NCBI GenBank assembly: GCA_019802505.1
Contig: JAFMOC010000007.1
Span: 12,127,501 to 12,191,500, forward strand
DNA: 64,000 bases
Direction: 5' to 3'
Origin: Corydoras sp. C115
Taxonomy: Eukaryota; Chordata; Actinopteri; Siluriformes; Callichthyidae
The notes under the pieces were generated by a model that saw only the letters and a program-made list of their open reading frames with translations, was not told the DNA's origin and did not search any database. The position numbers were made by a program, and so were the translations under genes. Below are positions 41,055 to 53,400 of the stretch, in pieces. Numbering within the stretch: the stretch's first letter is position 1; every line of letters starts with the position of its first letter.

Positions 41055-42813
41055 CCTACACACAAAGAGACAGCATTATTTAGCACAACTTCTCTTAATA
41101 TTTTATTACAAATAGCAGTTCTATTTTGTTCTCAGCTATATGACCCCAAGACACAATACATGTTGCCAAAATTTGTAGATCCTTATAGTTTGGTACAAGA
41201 AAGTCGTCAGACACACCCAGATATGGTGTGCCTGACTTACTCTGGTTGGGGTTTTAACAATACGTCAAGACAATCATGAATTGTTACTTGTTTTGGGAGA
41301 AAATCATTAATTATTTAAAAATTCTATTTAAAAAATCATATTAAACAGAAGAAGAGTAACACTGATGATTTCCTTTTACTTTCAACAAATTTTACTTCCT
41401 CAGCTGGCAATAGTGCTTCTGTATTTCTTTTTCTCTGCCCCTCGCGTGTGTCATCTTTCAACCATTAAAGATGGTAAGTACTGCAGCATGCCAGGCATGT
41501 AGAAGGGACTTTTTAATGAAGTAGGAAGTAACTCTCATTTTGTGGACAGTAAATACAACTCATTCAGTTACATTGTGTTTTTTCTTGCCAGAGGGTCTTT
41601 CTAAATTAAAGGTTTCTGAACAGGATTTTATGTGTTGCCAAGCCATAAACTGGATTCATTGATACATTTGAATGTCTTGTTTGTGGTCAACAAAGCAAAA
41701 TGAATTATCCCTGTGAAAATTAGCTATTCACTAGATCATCATATATGTATAGCACTAGAACTTGATATGAGATTTAAAATAAGAAATATAGCCATTCAAA
41801 AAAAAGGCTGCTGCTTCAGCATTATCATATGAGGTGAAATAGGAAGTGGAAGATAACAGCTTGTTCTGAGTTTCATGTGACCTACTAAAAGGGCTGATAG
41901 GCATGTGACAGCCACTGGGAAGGAAGCACCAATGCATGATGGGAAGTATTAAAGAAATCTTATGTGTTTCACATTCTTATAGCCAAGTACATATAAAACA
42001 TGCAACCTTCAGGTAGCACTTAAAATTCTGAATATCCTGGGTGGATAAATAAAAAGTCAAAGCAAAGTAATTAAGCCAACCTTGTTGTCACCGCCCATCA
42101 GACAACCCCCCACACACACTACATAAACATAAAATTTAAACAGCTGAAATGATAAACAAACAAATGTATTTGCTTAAATCTGGGTACATGTTTCACTGCA
42201 TGCGGTATTAAGCAGTACATGGGGGTAAATGCAGTGATGGTATAAAAGTTTTGTTAATGTTAACATTTTAAGCAAAACCAAAACCAGAATCCTATTACGA
42301 TGTTAACAGTAAACTTTAAGCAAGTATATTGTCCACATTGCACCATTATTAATCACAGGTCTCTACAGCCAAGACTATTTACATGCCTAACTGGCCAGTG
42401 AAACTGAAATGCCTTAACCTACAGTATCTCTGTGTGTAAGGTGGGTTTTATGCAAATGTTTTATAGCAACTGAAATACACCATGAATCCACAGCCAAATG
42501 AATCAGCAGCCATATTGAATACACACATTGTTTCCTCCTATTATGTGTATTAACAAAACTATTGATATTAAAATGTTTTATGTGGTATAGTATATATTCA
42601 TTAGTGGTTATTAAAGTGGGAATTTTCATATAAATGAACATTGAAGGAAAACTTTATAACATATGAAACTGATTTAGTACTGAATCTGAATGCAAAAACT
42701 ACCACGCTCATAAATGCTATACAATGCAATCCTATTGGGAAACCATCCAAGTCAAAGGACCTTATTGCTTTAAAATTGTCTTTCCAACTTAATTTACCTC
42801 CGGGATCTCTGAT

Positions 42814-43415
42814 GTTCTCCCACAGTCCAAAAAGATGGATTTAAGTTGAATTGGCTGCTCTAAAAATTTCCCATATATAGTGTGTGTGAACACTACTCAT
42901 TTCTCTCCATTGGCTCCCTGTAGCTGCTCGAATTCAGTCACTGACTCTGGCCTACAGGACCATTTCTGGATCTGCCCCCTCTTACCATAACTCTATCTTT
43001 TCAAAATACACTCTGACTCGTTCACAGTAATGATTGCCGCCTCACCGAGGAGCTAATTCTCACTCCGTGGTGTTGACCACTGAAAAAATCTTCCCAACTC
43101 ACTTAGCATTTTTAAGAAATTACTGAAGACACAACTTTTTAACAAACACCTGTTGTAGAAAAAAAAGGAGGGGGGGGGGGTGCAGGATCAGATAACGATC
43201 AGGTTTGATAATTCTACAGTGTAGCTGGTTTTCTCCATAACTACTGACTTGTGGTGTTCTCATTTTTAAATATTTGGATAAAAGCATCTGCTAAATGACT
43301 AAATGTAAATGTGTGTGTGGAACCCTGTCCTGTGTCCCTGCCCCAAATAGTATTCCCCTGGATTCCCCCCTGCGACCCTAGTAGAACATTAAGAGGAAGA
43401 TAATTGATGGACAGT
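42814..43415 (+). mobile_element. SINE split by a LINE fragment
   Basis: The left part (42814-42888: gttctcccacagtcc ... tagtgtgtgtgaa) and the right part (43309-43415: gtgtgtgtggaaccctgtcc ... ggaagataattgatgg) together make one diverged SINE copy, interrupted by the LINE piece at 42889-43308. Confidence 0.75.
42889..43308 (+). mobile_element. L2-like LINE 3' fragment
   Basis: The translated sequence contains HWLPVAARIQSLTLAYRTIS then GSAPSY, the conserved C-terminal segment of fish L2-like reverse transcriptases. It ends with the L2-type 3' tail 'tggataaaagcatctgctaa' followed by 'atgactaaatgtaaatg'. A poly-G stretch at 43170-43180 and stop codons show decay. Confidence 0.8.
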
Positions 43416-46400
43416 GTAAAATCCATCAGAATATCTGATGGTGGAAGCCAGGGATTGATAACAGCATAAGTAGAAAAGAGAAGTGTTGTGGGATAACCGT
43501 TTTAAAGGTCTTTGTTTTGAAGCTTTGATTTTGCTGTAAATTTAGAAACTTAAAAATATAATACAATTACATGTTAACAAGACATCAGCAGTTGTTCCAA
43601 GTTATGTGAAAATTGTAGAAAAGCAGGAGGAGGCTTTATAGTTTTAATCTATCTTTGCTTTAATAAAACTAAACAAAGTCAGATGGGACAATGGAGCTTT
43701 AATTTGAAGTAGGATAAAGCTAAATAAAAAACTCTACTGCATGCAGGCTCAATCACTTCTCATTACTCCGAATCTGTACTACGTCCTAATAAACACTTTT
43801 TCACTGACAATGGGACAAGTTAAAGTCGATTGTAAACTTAATCACCAAGACCTGATAATCTGTAGAACAATCAATTGCTGCATATTTTTTTACCATGAAT
43901 CATGGGTTTACTTAATAGGAACAGATTTGATTTCTCAATGGAATATGTTGAGGTTCAGAACTGAAAACTTTTTAAAGTAATTCAAAAGAAGCTCATATGT
44001 CCTCTTACTTCTTCTAGGTACAAGTTATACATAATCAATAGAGAGTATGGGTTGGGAAGGCAAGTATAGGGCCATGGCATATTGTCCAAGAGTCTATTTT
44101 CAGGCTTCCTTCTGTTTTACATTTAAGGAAACTCTCCAGTATACACTGTACTTATAAAAATAAATTGTTGATCATTACCTCAAACATACAATCCATATTC
44201 ATATACAATAATATTTAACAGAGATAATTGGTCAGACAGAAGTAACACAGGAAACAGTCATTAGGACCGTACAGGATGCTTAAGCATTCTGATGAGTTAA
44301 TCTGATCGAGTTGTAACATGACTCACCACCATGATCACCAGGAAACATACTCATGAACCGATCAGGAGAAGGGAAAAGTCATGAACAACTGTGACAACAG
44401 CATAGTGCATTCTTCCTCTACTGAAGAGGCAGTAAAGTCAATGATATCACATAGCAACATCAAAGGAAGAACATGTGCCAGCTTTGGGTGGGGGGTCAGT
44501 AGGAGGTTGAGGACTTTATTGCTTTAACTTCCCTCTCTATTCCCCCCAAATCACCCCTGTCACAAATAAATAATGTCACCTAATACACCTGGTAATGCTG
44601 TACCATAATATCTCTTACTTAGAGGTCCTCATTCAGATGTCCGTATAGCAACAGATTCAAGGCAGCAAGAATGACTGCTGAACCGCTTGTTTAAGAGGAA
44701 GTGTGCCAAAAAGAAAGTATTGCGGGTTGCCAAAACATGCTATTCCTGACACCTAACAGCAGTGAAACTGTACAACAGAATTTCAACAAATGTATTATAT
44801 TAATACAGCAGTATTTTTAAATCATTTTAATGCAAAATATAAAATAAGAAAAAGCACATCTAAAATAATAAAACTTGCAATAAATCACAAACAAAATTGT
44901 TAAAAGACACTACTGCTAAGACTTCTCTCAGATCTTTCATAATTTTAAAGAACCCTGCTCACAGATACTGGAAAGACACAAAAACGAAGTAAAAGATACA
45001 GCAAAGTGCTCAATATACTTATAAGATCAATACAGTTTTCTTCATAGTATTCTATTTTGTTACCATTATTTTGCAGGAAAACCTGTTCAGATATAGATTT
45101 ATAGATAGATGTTAATTAAAACAGTGAACTCGCATGATAATAAATTAATGACAGAACACAATCTGCTCAGGTCATGAATGTGATAGTAGATAAAGTATGC
45201 ACATACTAAAGTCTTATTCCATGGAAACCAATGTCGCTTCCCTTATTTAAAGATCACTTGTGTGTCTCACCAAAATGGACAAAACATGCTTTCAGGGGTG
45301 GAGGCCTAACCTGTGCCAATTAAGTAGAGCCTTTTCTCGAATACAAATTAACAAATCAACAAGGCAAGCAGTGTTACAGCATCAGTAGGTCTCATATCAA
45401 TAACACAGAATATTAAAACAATGTTTACATTTAAGACAAGATTAAATGTGATTGCCCTGTTTAAATCTAAGTATTTGTGAAGCCTTTACACCTGATTTAA
45501 TGACCTTTTAATATCTTGCAAGTGAAATCTGACATGAACTAAACTGGTTATACTAAGGGACTACATTCAACAGTGCAAGGTCACACTGAGTGCTGAGCTG
45601 AACTGACAAAGTCATTAGCATCTCAAAACTGGCGGTTCAGACTGCCTTGCACCACCACTGTCACAGCCCCTGCTTGCTGCAGTATTCACCACACAGTGAT
45701 ATGTAAAGTTGCATAAAAACTAATCTGTCTTCAGTAAACCAGTTATTACTACTACCTTTATGTGCTTATTTATGTGTTCAGTCCTTAGATGAACCAAATA
45801 ACTTGCATCACCAATGTAGCACCTTCTTTTTAAATTCCTTAAGCAGTGTAAAAGAGCCCAATGTGTCGTAAGAGTATCAACTGTAAGGTTGGGTTAAACT
45901 ACTTACTATTATTTTTATTTTACTAAAAATAAATTCTCTTGAAAGAAAAAAAGAGAATGATATAATTGTTTTATTTAATGCTATTTGCTATATTATACAT
46001 TTCTTAGAAATAAAGAAAAATGCACTGTTCATATAGACGTTTCTAACAACATGAAGTTTAGTCCAGATTAAATTAAATTAGATTTGTTTCCTGTAAAGGA
46101 TGGCTTTTTGAATTTAAACAAATTAACATGCAATTTACGCAGGAAGAATTTGGACCTGGTGAGAGTAAACCTAATGCTTAAACATTTTGAGATGGAAATG
46201 AACAACCATGTGTCAACCTTAAATGTCATTTTACACCAGGTTTCGATTTAAACCCTCAATCCGATTAAGATTTCATCTCAGGAAGGCAAATGAAAATGAA
46301 ACTGAACACCACTCTAATGTAATACAGCTGTAATAACTGTTACATGGTGGATAAATTAAAGTTTCATTTAGTAGCAGTAGACGGTTTTGGTATAAAACTT

Positions 46401-46929
46401 CTAAATTGTTCATGAGGAGGCGGGTTCCACAATCTGCCCTGACATCTAACTGAGCTACCATTAGCCAAACAAACCCTGACTTTATAATGCCGCAATAACG
46501 TCCCGAGCATCATCACAATGTTATTTAACTCTCTTAATTACTGGTATTAGTGTTCTAATTGACCTGTACTGGTTGTGTTACAGGAGTCATCTGTAACTAT
46601 AGATCTGGCAGGACTCATTTGCATTAGCGCTAACAAACACGCTAGCTAACCGTCGCAGTTGCAGTTATCTCCGGTAGCCTTGCACCTCGCTTTAATCTAA
46701 ATCACCTTGCCTTTTTTTGTGCGTTTAAACTTTTAGTCTACAAAAACTGATAATCAACAGTGTGAGCTAATAGCAGTAATTAGCGTGCTAGCTAACGCAG
46801 GGATTTGACATTAGATGCAGACAGGCACTCCCAATAAGCCTGCCGACACTGCGCTACACTGCGGTTTCACAGCACATACAAACTCTAATCGCTTCAATTT
46901 GGTCAATAAACAGCACGAGCGACACTTAC

Positions 46930-47070
46930 AGTGACGTACAACATCCAGTCTTTTACAACTGTCGCTCCTGTTGTTCCACACGCTGTTTAAAGACAGATAT
47001 ACAGCCGGCAGGTTTCGATCGGGGCTGTAAGCAGCAGCCCGTCCGGTAATACTGATAGCGTGCGTGTGTG
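46930..47070 (-). promoter_or_regulatory. klc1: Non-coding first exon and promoter of klc1
   Basis: On the minus strand a consensus donor (CACT then GTAAGTG) ends an exon at 46930. Upstream sequence is CpG-richer than the intron, with a short (GT)n run at 47063-47076. The exact transcription start is not visible. Confidence 0.55.
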
Positions 47071-47299
47071 TGTGTAGAGTCTGCGTTGCTGATGACGTAC
47101 ATACATACCTGTATACTCTATATAACTATATAACTATACATACTACACACTGCATCCGTATGAATGTTTTATACTAAGCACTATATCTTAAAAAGCAAAG
47201 CAAGGTCCCTAAAGTTAACTGGGAGTGAAATTTTAGTGTGGAAGAATCTAACTAACTCTTACCAAGCTCAGAACCACATCAGCTTTGTAGGAAGTTCTT

Positions 47300-47390
47300 T
47301 AATTCAGCATCTATGTTTTCTGACCTCACACATGCTTTAGTAGCTGAATGATTTGCCAGAAGAGTGAAAGCTGTTACAGCTGCCAACCAG
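47300..47390 (+). mobile_element. Tc1-like transposase scrap
   Basis: Reads MFSDLTHALVAE then ARRVKAVTAAN, corresponding to the C-terminal end of the Tc1 family with the intervening WAKIPTDTL-like part deleted. Short and by eye only. Confidence 0.45.
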
Positions 47391-47427
47391 TTTAGATCGA
47401 GTAGTTAGGTCACATTAGGTGTAATGT

Positions 47428-47995
47428 CCATCCATCCATCCATCCATCCATTATCTTCCGCTTTATCATATATTAGGGCGTGGGCGTGGTAGCTCAGTGG
47501 TCAGGGTGTTGGGCTATCAATCTGAAGGTTGGGGGTTCAAATCCCAGGTCCACTGAAGTTACCAGTGTGGGTCCTTGAGCAAGACCCTTAACCCTCATTG
47601 CTCCAGGGATGTTGTGATTAACCCTGTGCTCAACTTGTAAGTCGCTTTGGATAAAAGCGTCTGCTAAATGACCCAATTTAATTAGGGTCGCGGGGGGGTT
47701 CCCCATTACCATCCAGAGGAGAACGTTTCGGGTGCTGGGCAGATACACCCATGACAGGGTGCCAATTTATCGCTGGGCACACACTCACTCACACATACAC
47801 ACTCTATATGGGGCAATTTGGAGAACTCAATTGACTTGATCCATGTTTTTGGACTGTGGGAGGAACCCGGAGAACCCGGAGGAAACCCATATGAACACGG
47901 GGAGAACATGGAAACTCCACCCAGATGGGGATTCGAACCGGGAATCCCTAGCGTCGAGAGGCGAACGTGCTAACCACTAAGCCACCGTTTCGCCC
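47428..47995 (-). mobile_element. SINE interrupted by a second SINE
   Basis: Reverse-orientation (TGAA)n-family copy with a (CCAT)n tail at the left and its head at 47992. TAGGTGTAATGT (47416-47427) and TAAGTGTAATGT (47996-48007) are a target-site duplication with one mismatch. The other SINE family interrupts it at 47479-47680. Confidence 0.92.
47479..47680 (+). mobile_element. SINE with L2-type tail, nested in another SINE
   Basis: tRNA-like head (gtggtagctcagtggtcagg), B box (gggttcaaatccc), body, and 3' tail 'ttggataaaagcgtctgcta'. The 7-bp ATTAGGG repeat at 47472-47478 and 47681-47687 marks the insertion site inside the host SINE. Same family as 16557-16771. Confidence 0.92.
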
Positions 47996-48125
47996 TAAGT
48001 GTAATGTGTTGCCCATATTAATCAGTTTTCTATATACTGCAGTGTATTCTTACATCCTGTTCCAAAACTAAATATTGCACCAGAGCATGCTTCAAATAAA
48101 GGCTTAATATAGAAAATTGCAATAA

Positions 48126-48432
48126 AATGTTATCCCCAAGCCTATACAGGGGAGAACGTTTGGGTCGCTGTGCAGATATGCCCAGGACAGGTCACCTATC
48201 CATATAAGCACACACTCAAACACACAGACACACACTAAACAGGGGCAATTTAGATAGGGGCAATTTAGAGCAACCAATTTACCTTAAATCCATGTTTTTG
48301 GACTGTGGATGGAAACCGACAAAACCCACATGGACACAAGGAAAACAAGAACTCCACCAAGATTTGAGAGGCAAATGTAGGTGTCCTGGGTGTATCTGCC
48401 CAGCGCCCGAAAAGTTCTCGCCTGGATGGTCC
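48126..48432. mobile_element. Diverged SINE fragments, two orientations
   Basis: 48126-48385 is a diverged reverse copy (ggggagaacg, gcagatatgcccaggacagg, then a head remnant). 48380-48432 is a short forward piece (gtcctgggtgtatctgccca, then ttctcgcctggatgg). Confidence 0.7.
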
Positions 48433-49059
48433 TGGCTACATATGGACCAAATGGGGAGAGAAATAGTTTTTTTATATGTGCCAAATACAAGAGAGTTTAC
48501 TATGTTCTGCTTTTAATTTTATTATGTCAACCAGTTAAAATAAGGTATACAGTACAATCCGCCAAAGTAGAAATAATAACAGCAGCAGTAGTGTATAGTC
48601 TCAAAACAGCTTTACTGCTGGATATTTTTGGCCCTATTGGTCCATCTTTAGTAGAATAAAATAATAATTTGAACTACACAGAGCAGAAAAAAGGAGTAGA
48701 GTTAATAAAAGACACTAAACTTCTGATATTTAGAAAGTTGGTTATACATTATGTTTGAAATAAAACATACCTAAGGAGGTAGAACTATAGTATGTGCTAA
48801 GTAAATTTACTTTAATTTGCTTTCCAGTCATTATTTGATAGACTTCTAAAATAATGATTAACTGTAAATTTGTAATAAAATGATGTCAGTCGTGGTCCGC
48901 TAATTATGAAAGGCCAACAATGCCAGGACAGATTTTTGTCCCAGCCCAGCCTTGACAGCACCCCACTGGTGTTCCCAAATACAGCATGATTGATGTTTCA
49001 TGATTTTCATTTATTTTGGATTGACTTACTGAAACAGAATTTTAAATCCCATCTTCACT

Positions 49060-49860
49060 CTATTGCCATCAGGATGGCGTTTTCTTTTCCTGAAGGCAAA
49101 CACAGAGAGGATGAGGAGGAGTTCCTTCCCAACGGCGATTCGGACACTGAACCAGGACTAAAATGGACACAAGTCCCACCTACAACACCTTAATTCATAA
49201 TTCAAACAATTTTTTAACACCGCACTGCATTAGTTGCACACAGATGCTTAACTCTCAATGGATTTAAAACTTGTACATCCAGCAGCCCAATTATTCAGCA
49301 TTGTGCTACTATTCCTTAGGCAATACCCAGAAATCTCAAAGAAAGCAACAACTAGATTATTTTATTTTAGTTTCTTGAATCTTTTTGAACAGCTCATCAA
49401 CATTCTAGTTCCAAGACTTTTTGTTATACAAATCTACTAAAAACAACTTCCCAAATGTCCCAGATATGAAATTAAGCATTATAAATTTATTTATTAGACT
49501 TGGGTATGTTCCTAGAACCCTCAAATGTGGTGTACTAAGATCACTTAGATTTGTCAGTACTATGACATTTATATTATATAAGGATTATTTAAGGATACTA
49601 CAAAATACTTCATCTCATCTACCTCATGTACTGTACATGCTACAAATGTTTACATATATTGCTACTGTGTAATTTTACAGTTTCTGCTACATTTCATATA
49701 CACATTTTATATTATAAATTTATTGTTGTATATTCTATTATATTTTGCACATCTATGTTGTATTTATGTTTTTTTTACTTTAATAGTCCATGAGTCATCA
49801 TTTCTATCTTATGCACCACATGCAATGCAAATAATAATTAACTTTCCTTGAATCCTTGAA
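49060..49860 (+). mobile_element. Non-LTR retrotransposon 3' fragment
   Basis: One frame reads LLPSGWRFLFLKANTERMRR then SSFPTAIRTLNQD before a stop, the pattern of the C-terminal end of several fish LINE ORFs (LPSG...SFFPxAIxxLN). The A+T-rich sequence that follows, to 'ttgaatccttgaatg', could be its 3' region. The family is not determined. Confidence 0.5.
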
Positions 49861-50043
49861 TGCAGTTTTTCCTTTGTGTAATATCACAGAAATTAAAAAA
49901 TTTATTTCAAGAAATATTTATCTTTTTTTTAAACTTTGAGATTACCTTAAGAGATTTATATTAGATTACCCACTTGTGATGGAGTCTTCTATCACACCGT
50001 AGACTTTAAATGGTTTGACTTCAAATTAAGTAAAATTAATTTC

Positions 50044-50188
50044 AAGCGCTGTGCAGATACACCCAGGACAGGGTGACAACCTATCACTTGGCACACACTC
50101 ACTCACAATGGGGCAATTTAGAGCATTTAATTTACCGCTCCCCAGTACTAAGAGACATGCTAACCACTAAGCTACCATACCGCTCATT
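50044..50188 (-). mobile_element. Internally deleted SINE fragment
   Basis: Reverse copy keeping 'cagatacacccaggacaggg', 'ggggcaattt' and the head 'ctaaccactaagctacc', with most of the middle missing. It lies just downstream of the coa8 stop. Confidence 0.75.
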
Positions 50189-50457
50189 AAGTAAAATTAA
50201 AACATTTAATTACAGTAGCCACATTTAATCAGATTTGCATTGATTTTCAATTTTATGTTTATTTTTTAAACTGATTAAGCTGCACTTTCTTAAAAGCCTA
50301 TTACAAAAACAGTTGGGAAAGTTGGGGTTATATTTAAATATAAACACATTTTAAAATTGATGCCTACAAATTAAAACACACATGTCGACCAGTGGGTCAC
50401 ACATCATACATTATTTTACTTCCAAAATTTAAGACAGGAAAAAACTGCTTCAGATCT

Positions 50458-53400
50458 TTATTTAGACATTTTCATTGCTTTGTTTTTACTCCTTGTTTGA
50501 CCTGTTAGCACTTTCCAGGTGTTTTGCAAAGTTACTCTGGCCATCAGAAGTGTTATACTGAAGTTTCGTTTATACCATGCTCTGCAAAATAAAAAAAATC
50601 TGAAGTTAGGAAAGGCAATTATAACCACAACCAGTATTAATATTTTTAGTATTAAAATTTATTCAGGAAAACAATCAGTTAAATTGGAAAAAATGAAGAG
50701 GTATTACTCACTTGTTATAGTTTACATGCTTTTTATAGTTTTTATCTAGGAAATATTTGTAGAAGACTGCCATTTCTTCACTTGTTAAAGTAATTTTTTT
50801 TCCTAAGAATACAAATTTCACAAATATACAAACAAGGTCATAATTATAGAAAATCCTGTAATGTAGACATCCAACTACAACATCTTCAATCAAACCTGAA
50901 CACAATTGGGTTATTATGTAAAAAAAAAACACAAATGTGAAATTGTAATAAAAAATTGAATAATTTTGGATTTTCTGCTTAAGTTTATTAAAAGAAACTA
51001 TTTAATTGTTAAGCTTTAGATTCATTTAAATGTAACTTGTGTACATTGTGCAGAACTAGGCTTTAAGACTGAGACAGTATTAACGGACACTCATCTAGGT
51101 TAAGAAAATTTAGAATTAAAAAAATTTATTTGATTAGAACACAGAGTTGCTCTCCAGCTGTATAAAATAAGGAGAGAAACTGTTCAGTGTTATGAAAAAG
51201 TGCAAGAACACATATCTCTTTATAACTCTCTGTGTGATATATTTAAACACAAGGGTTAGGTTAAATCAAGAGCAAAAGTGAAATTACTTCAGTAATTGTT
51301 CAAGACGCCTAAAATTTGTTCTCCAAATGCTTTTAAATATTTGTTAATAATGGACAGAAATCTTGACATAAATATTTCCCACACACAAAAAGTTTTGTTT
51401 GTATCAATACTTTTTTGTTGAGTGTTTAATGTAATGGACTTCTACACAGAAAGTTAAAAGTTCCAGCATTGTCATTGACTAAAGCTCTTAATGCTTAAAT
51501 AAGCAAATCTGTATTTTCTATAATGCTGCTGCTAAATGCTGCTATTGTTCTAAACACATAAAACATAAGAACAAAAGCCTACAAACCTGTTTTATCACTT
51601 TCTGTTAAACCTTTAGCCAACAGCTTTGCCTGTATAAATTGTTCTTTTTCCTATAAAAGAAACCCATGTTATTTATAAGCCTTAAACAATTTACACTTTA
51701 GAAAACACACCTTTTATTTGCTATTGGTGCCCAGGTGTCCAGGAAATAAACCATCCTGTTGAGCTTAGTTCCAATTTCTTCCTTCAAACAACTTCACTGA
51801 TAAACCATATTACCTGCAGCTAACCTGCAGTCCCATTCACCTACTTCTGAAGCAGTTAATTAGATGAAGCAGGTTTGGTAGCTTGTCACTGAAACTAAGC
51901 TCAACAGGAAGGTTGATTACAATACCAAAACTATGCCCCTGATCTACAGGGAAGACATTTAAATATTAAAATACATATGTCCATTTTAAATGCTATACAT
52001 TAAAAACATTCTTTTTCATTCAAGTTTTTTTTAAAGATAATACACTGTATCTGTTCATTAAAGCATGCAGAAATTTTTATCCCAGAATCATATGAAATCA
52101 CTTATTTTTACCAGGGAAACTGCTATAGATGCTAAAAATCTATGTACAGTGACAGTTCATCATGCACAGTCTCTGTCTAGTAGCTACAAGCATTCTAATT
52201 GAATTGGGAAAAAACAACTTATTTTAAGATTTTCCTTTTACCTTGCTAAAAGAGACATTTTGTTTGGTCCAAAACTCATGATTCCAGTCTTCAGTTTCTT
52301 GCCTCAGATGTCTCAGTTTCTGCTCTAGGGTGGTCTCATTCTCAGCAATGTGATATATAATTGGCCGTAGGTTTGACAACCTGTCAGGTGGCCCAATCCA
52401 ATCGTATTTTGAAGTAGGCGCTGGGCTGAATCTAGTGTTCTTGTAAAAAGAAAAACAAAAAGAAAAAAGTAAAAAAAAAGCATTCAGAGATTCAGACACA
52501 AGATAGCTGCAAGTAAAGAGTCCATGTCAAATCAAATGACAACAAGGGCCTTTTTTTTTAGAACTGCCATTCCATATCATTGTTCCATATCAAGTTTAGC
52601 TTTTTGGTACAATAGATGCTCAGATATCAATCTACATCAAACTACCCCAAGTTCAAACCCCAAGTCCTCCATAGAAGCCAATGTGAACCTTTTAGTAAGG
52701 CCTTAGGCCTTTAACCTCATTGTACCGACCATGTCCTTGGACCCAAGCCATCAAGTTGGAATAAAGGTCGATCGCTTTAGATAAAAGGGTTGGTAAAATG
52801 ACCCATTGGTGTAGTAATAATAATTTTGAAATAATACACATTTTGACTTTTATGGTCTCATCAAGACTTCATAGAAGAAACTCTTATGTAATAACCGAAT
52901 AAATTAATCAGAAATTTATTTTTAGAAGCAACGTTCATACTGAATCCTTATAATAGCTTTCTGAAGATTCCGCCAGATTGCATTACAGCATACTACACGA
53001 AAAGTTTGGACACAAATATGGTGTACGATTGCCACCTAGAGGCCAGTCATGGTAAGTTAATAGGTTGACGGACACTGATTTACTGTTATTATTATAGTGG
53101 TTGAGACTAATATTATTACGGATTAAGACTTTTTTGTAATATTTACAATCACTTATTAATTATACACTCAACTTTCCATTTACTTGTTTTGCTACCCATT
53201 TTATCCCTTCCACTTACCAATTGCCTACTAAAAATAGTTGGATCTACAGAATGACTACAACCTGCAAATTGTAGTCATTCTGTTACTCTAAATAACGTGT
53301 CTCTCCTTTAAACTGTTTTTTCCCCGTAATTAGGACCCCACAGAGCTGGTATTATGTAAGTGGTGGACTGAGGTACTGTAGTGATACTAAATGTTGCTTG

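Larger units (their letters stand above)
41056..46929 (-). other. klc1: First intron of klc1 (5' UTR intron)
   Basis: Lies between the non-coding exon 1 donor (46929) and the acceptor before the start codon (41056). Apart from the SINE/LINE complex at 42814-43415 I recognise nothing: A+T-rich sequence with short non-similar open frames. Confidence 0.7.
47071..50457. other. Repeat-rich spacer between klc1 and coa8
   Basis: No gene is supported. It holds a Tc1-like scrap, two nested SINEs, diverged SINE pieces and a LINE-like segment, listed separately. Open frames at 48284-48659 and 48990-49193 are by-products of these repeats. Confidence 0.65.
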
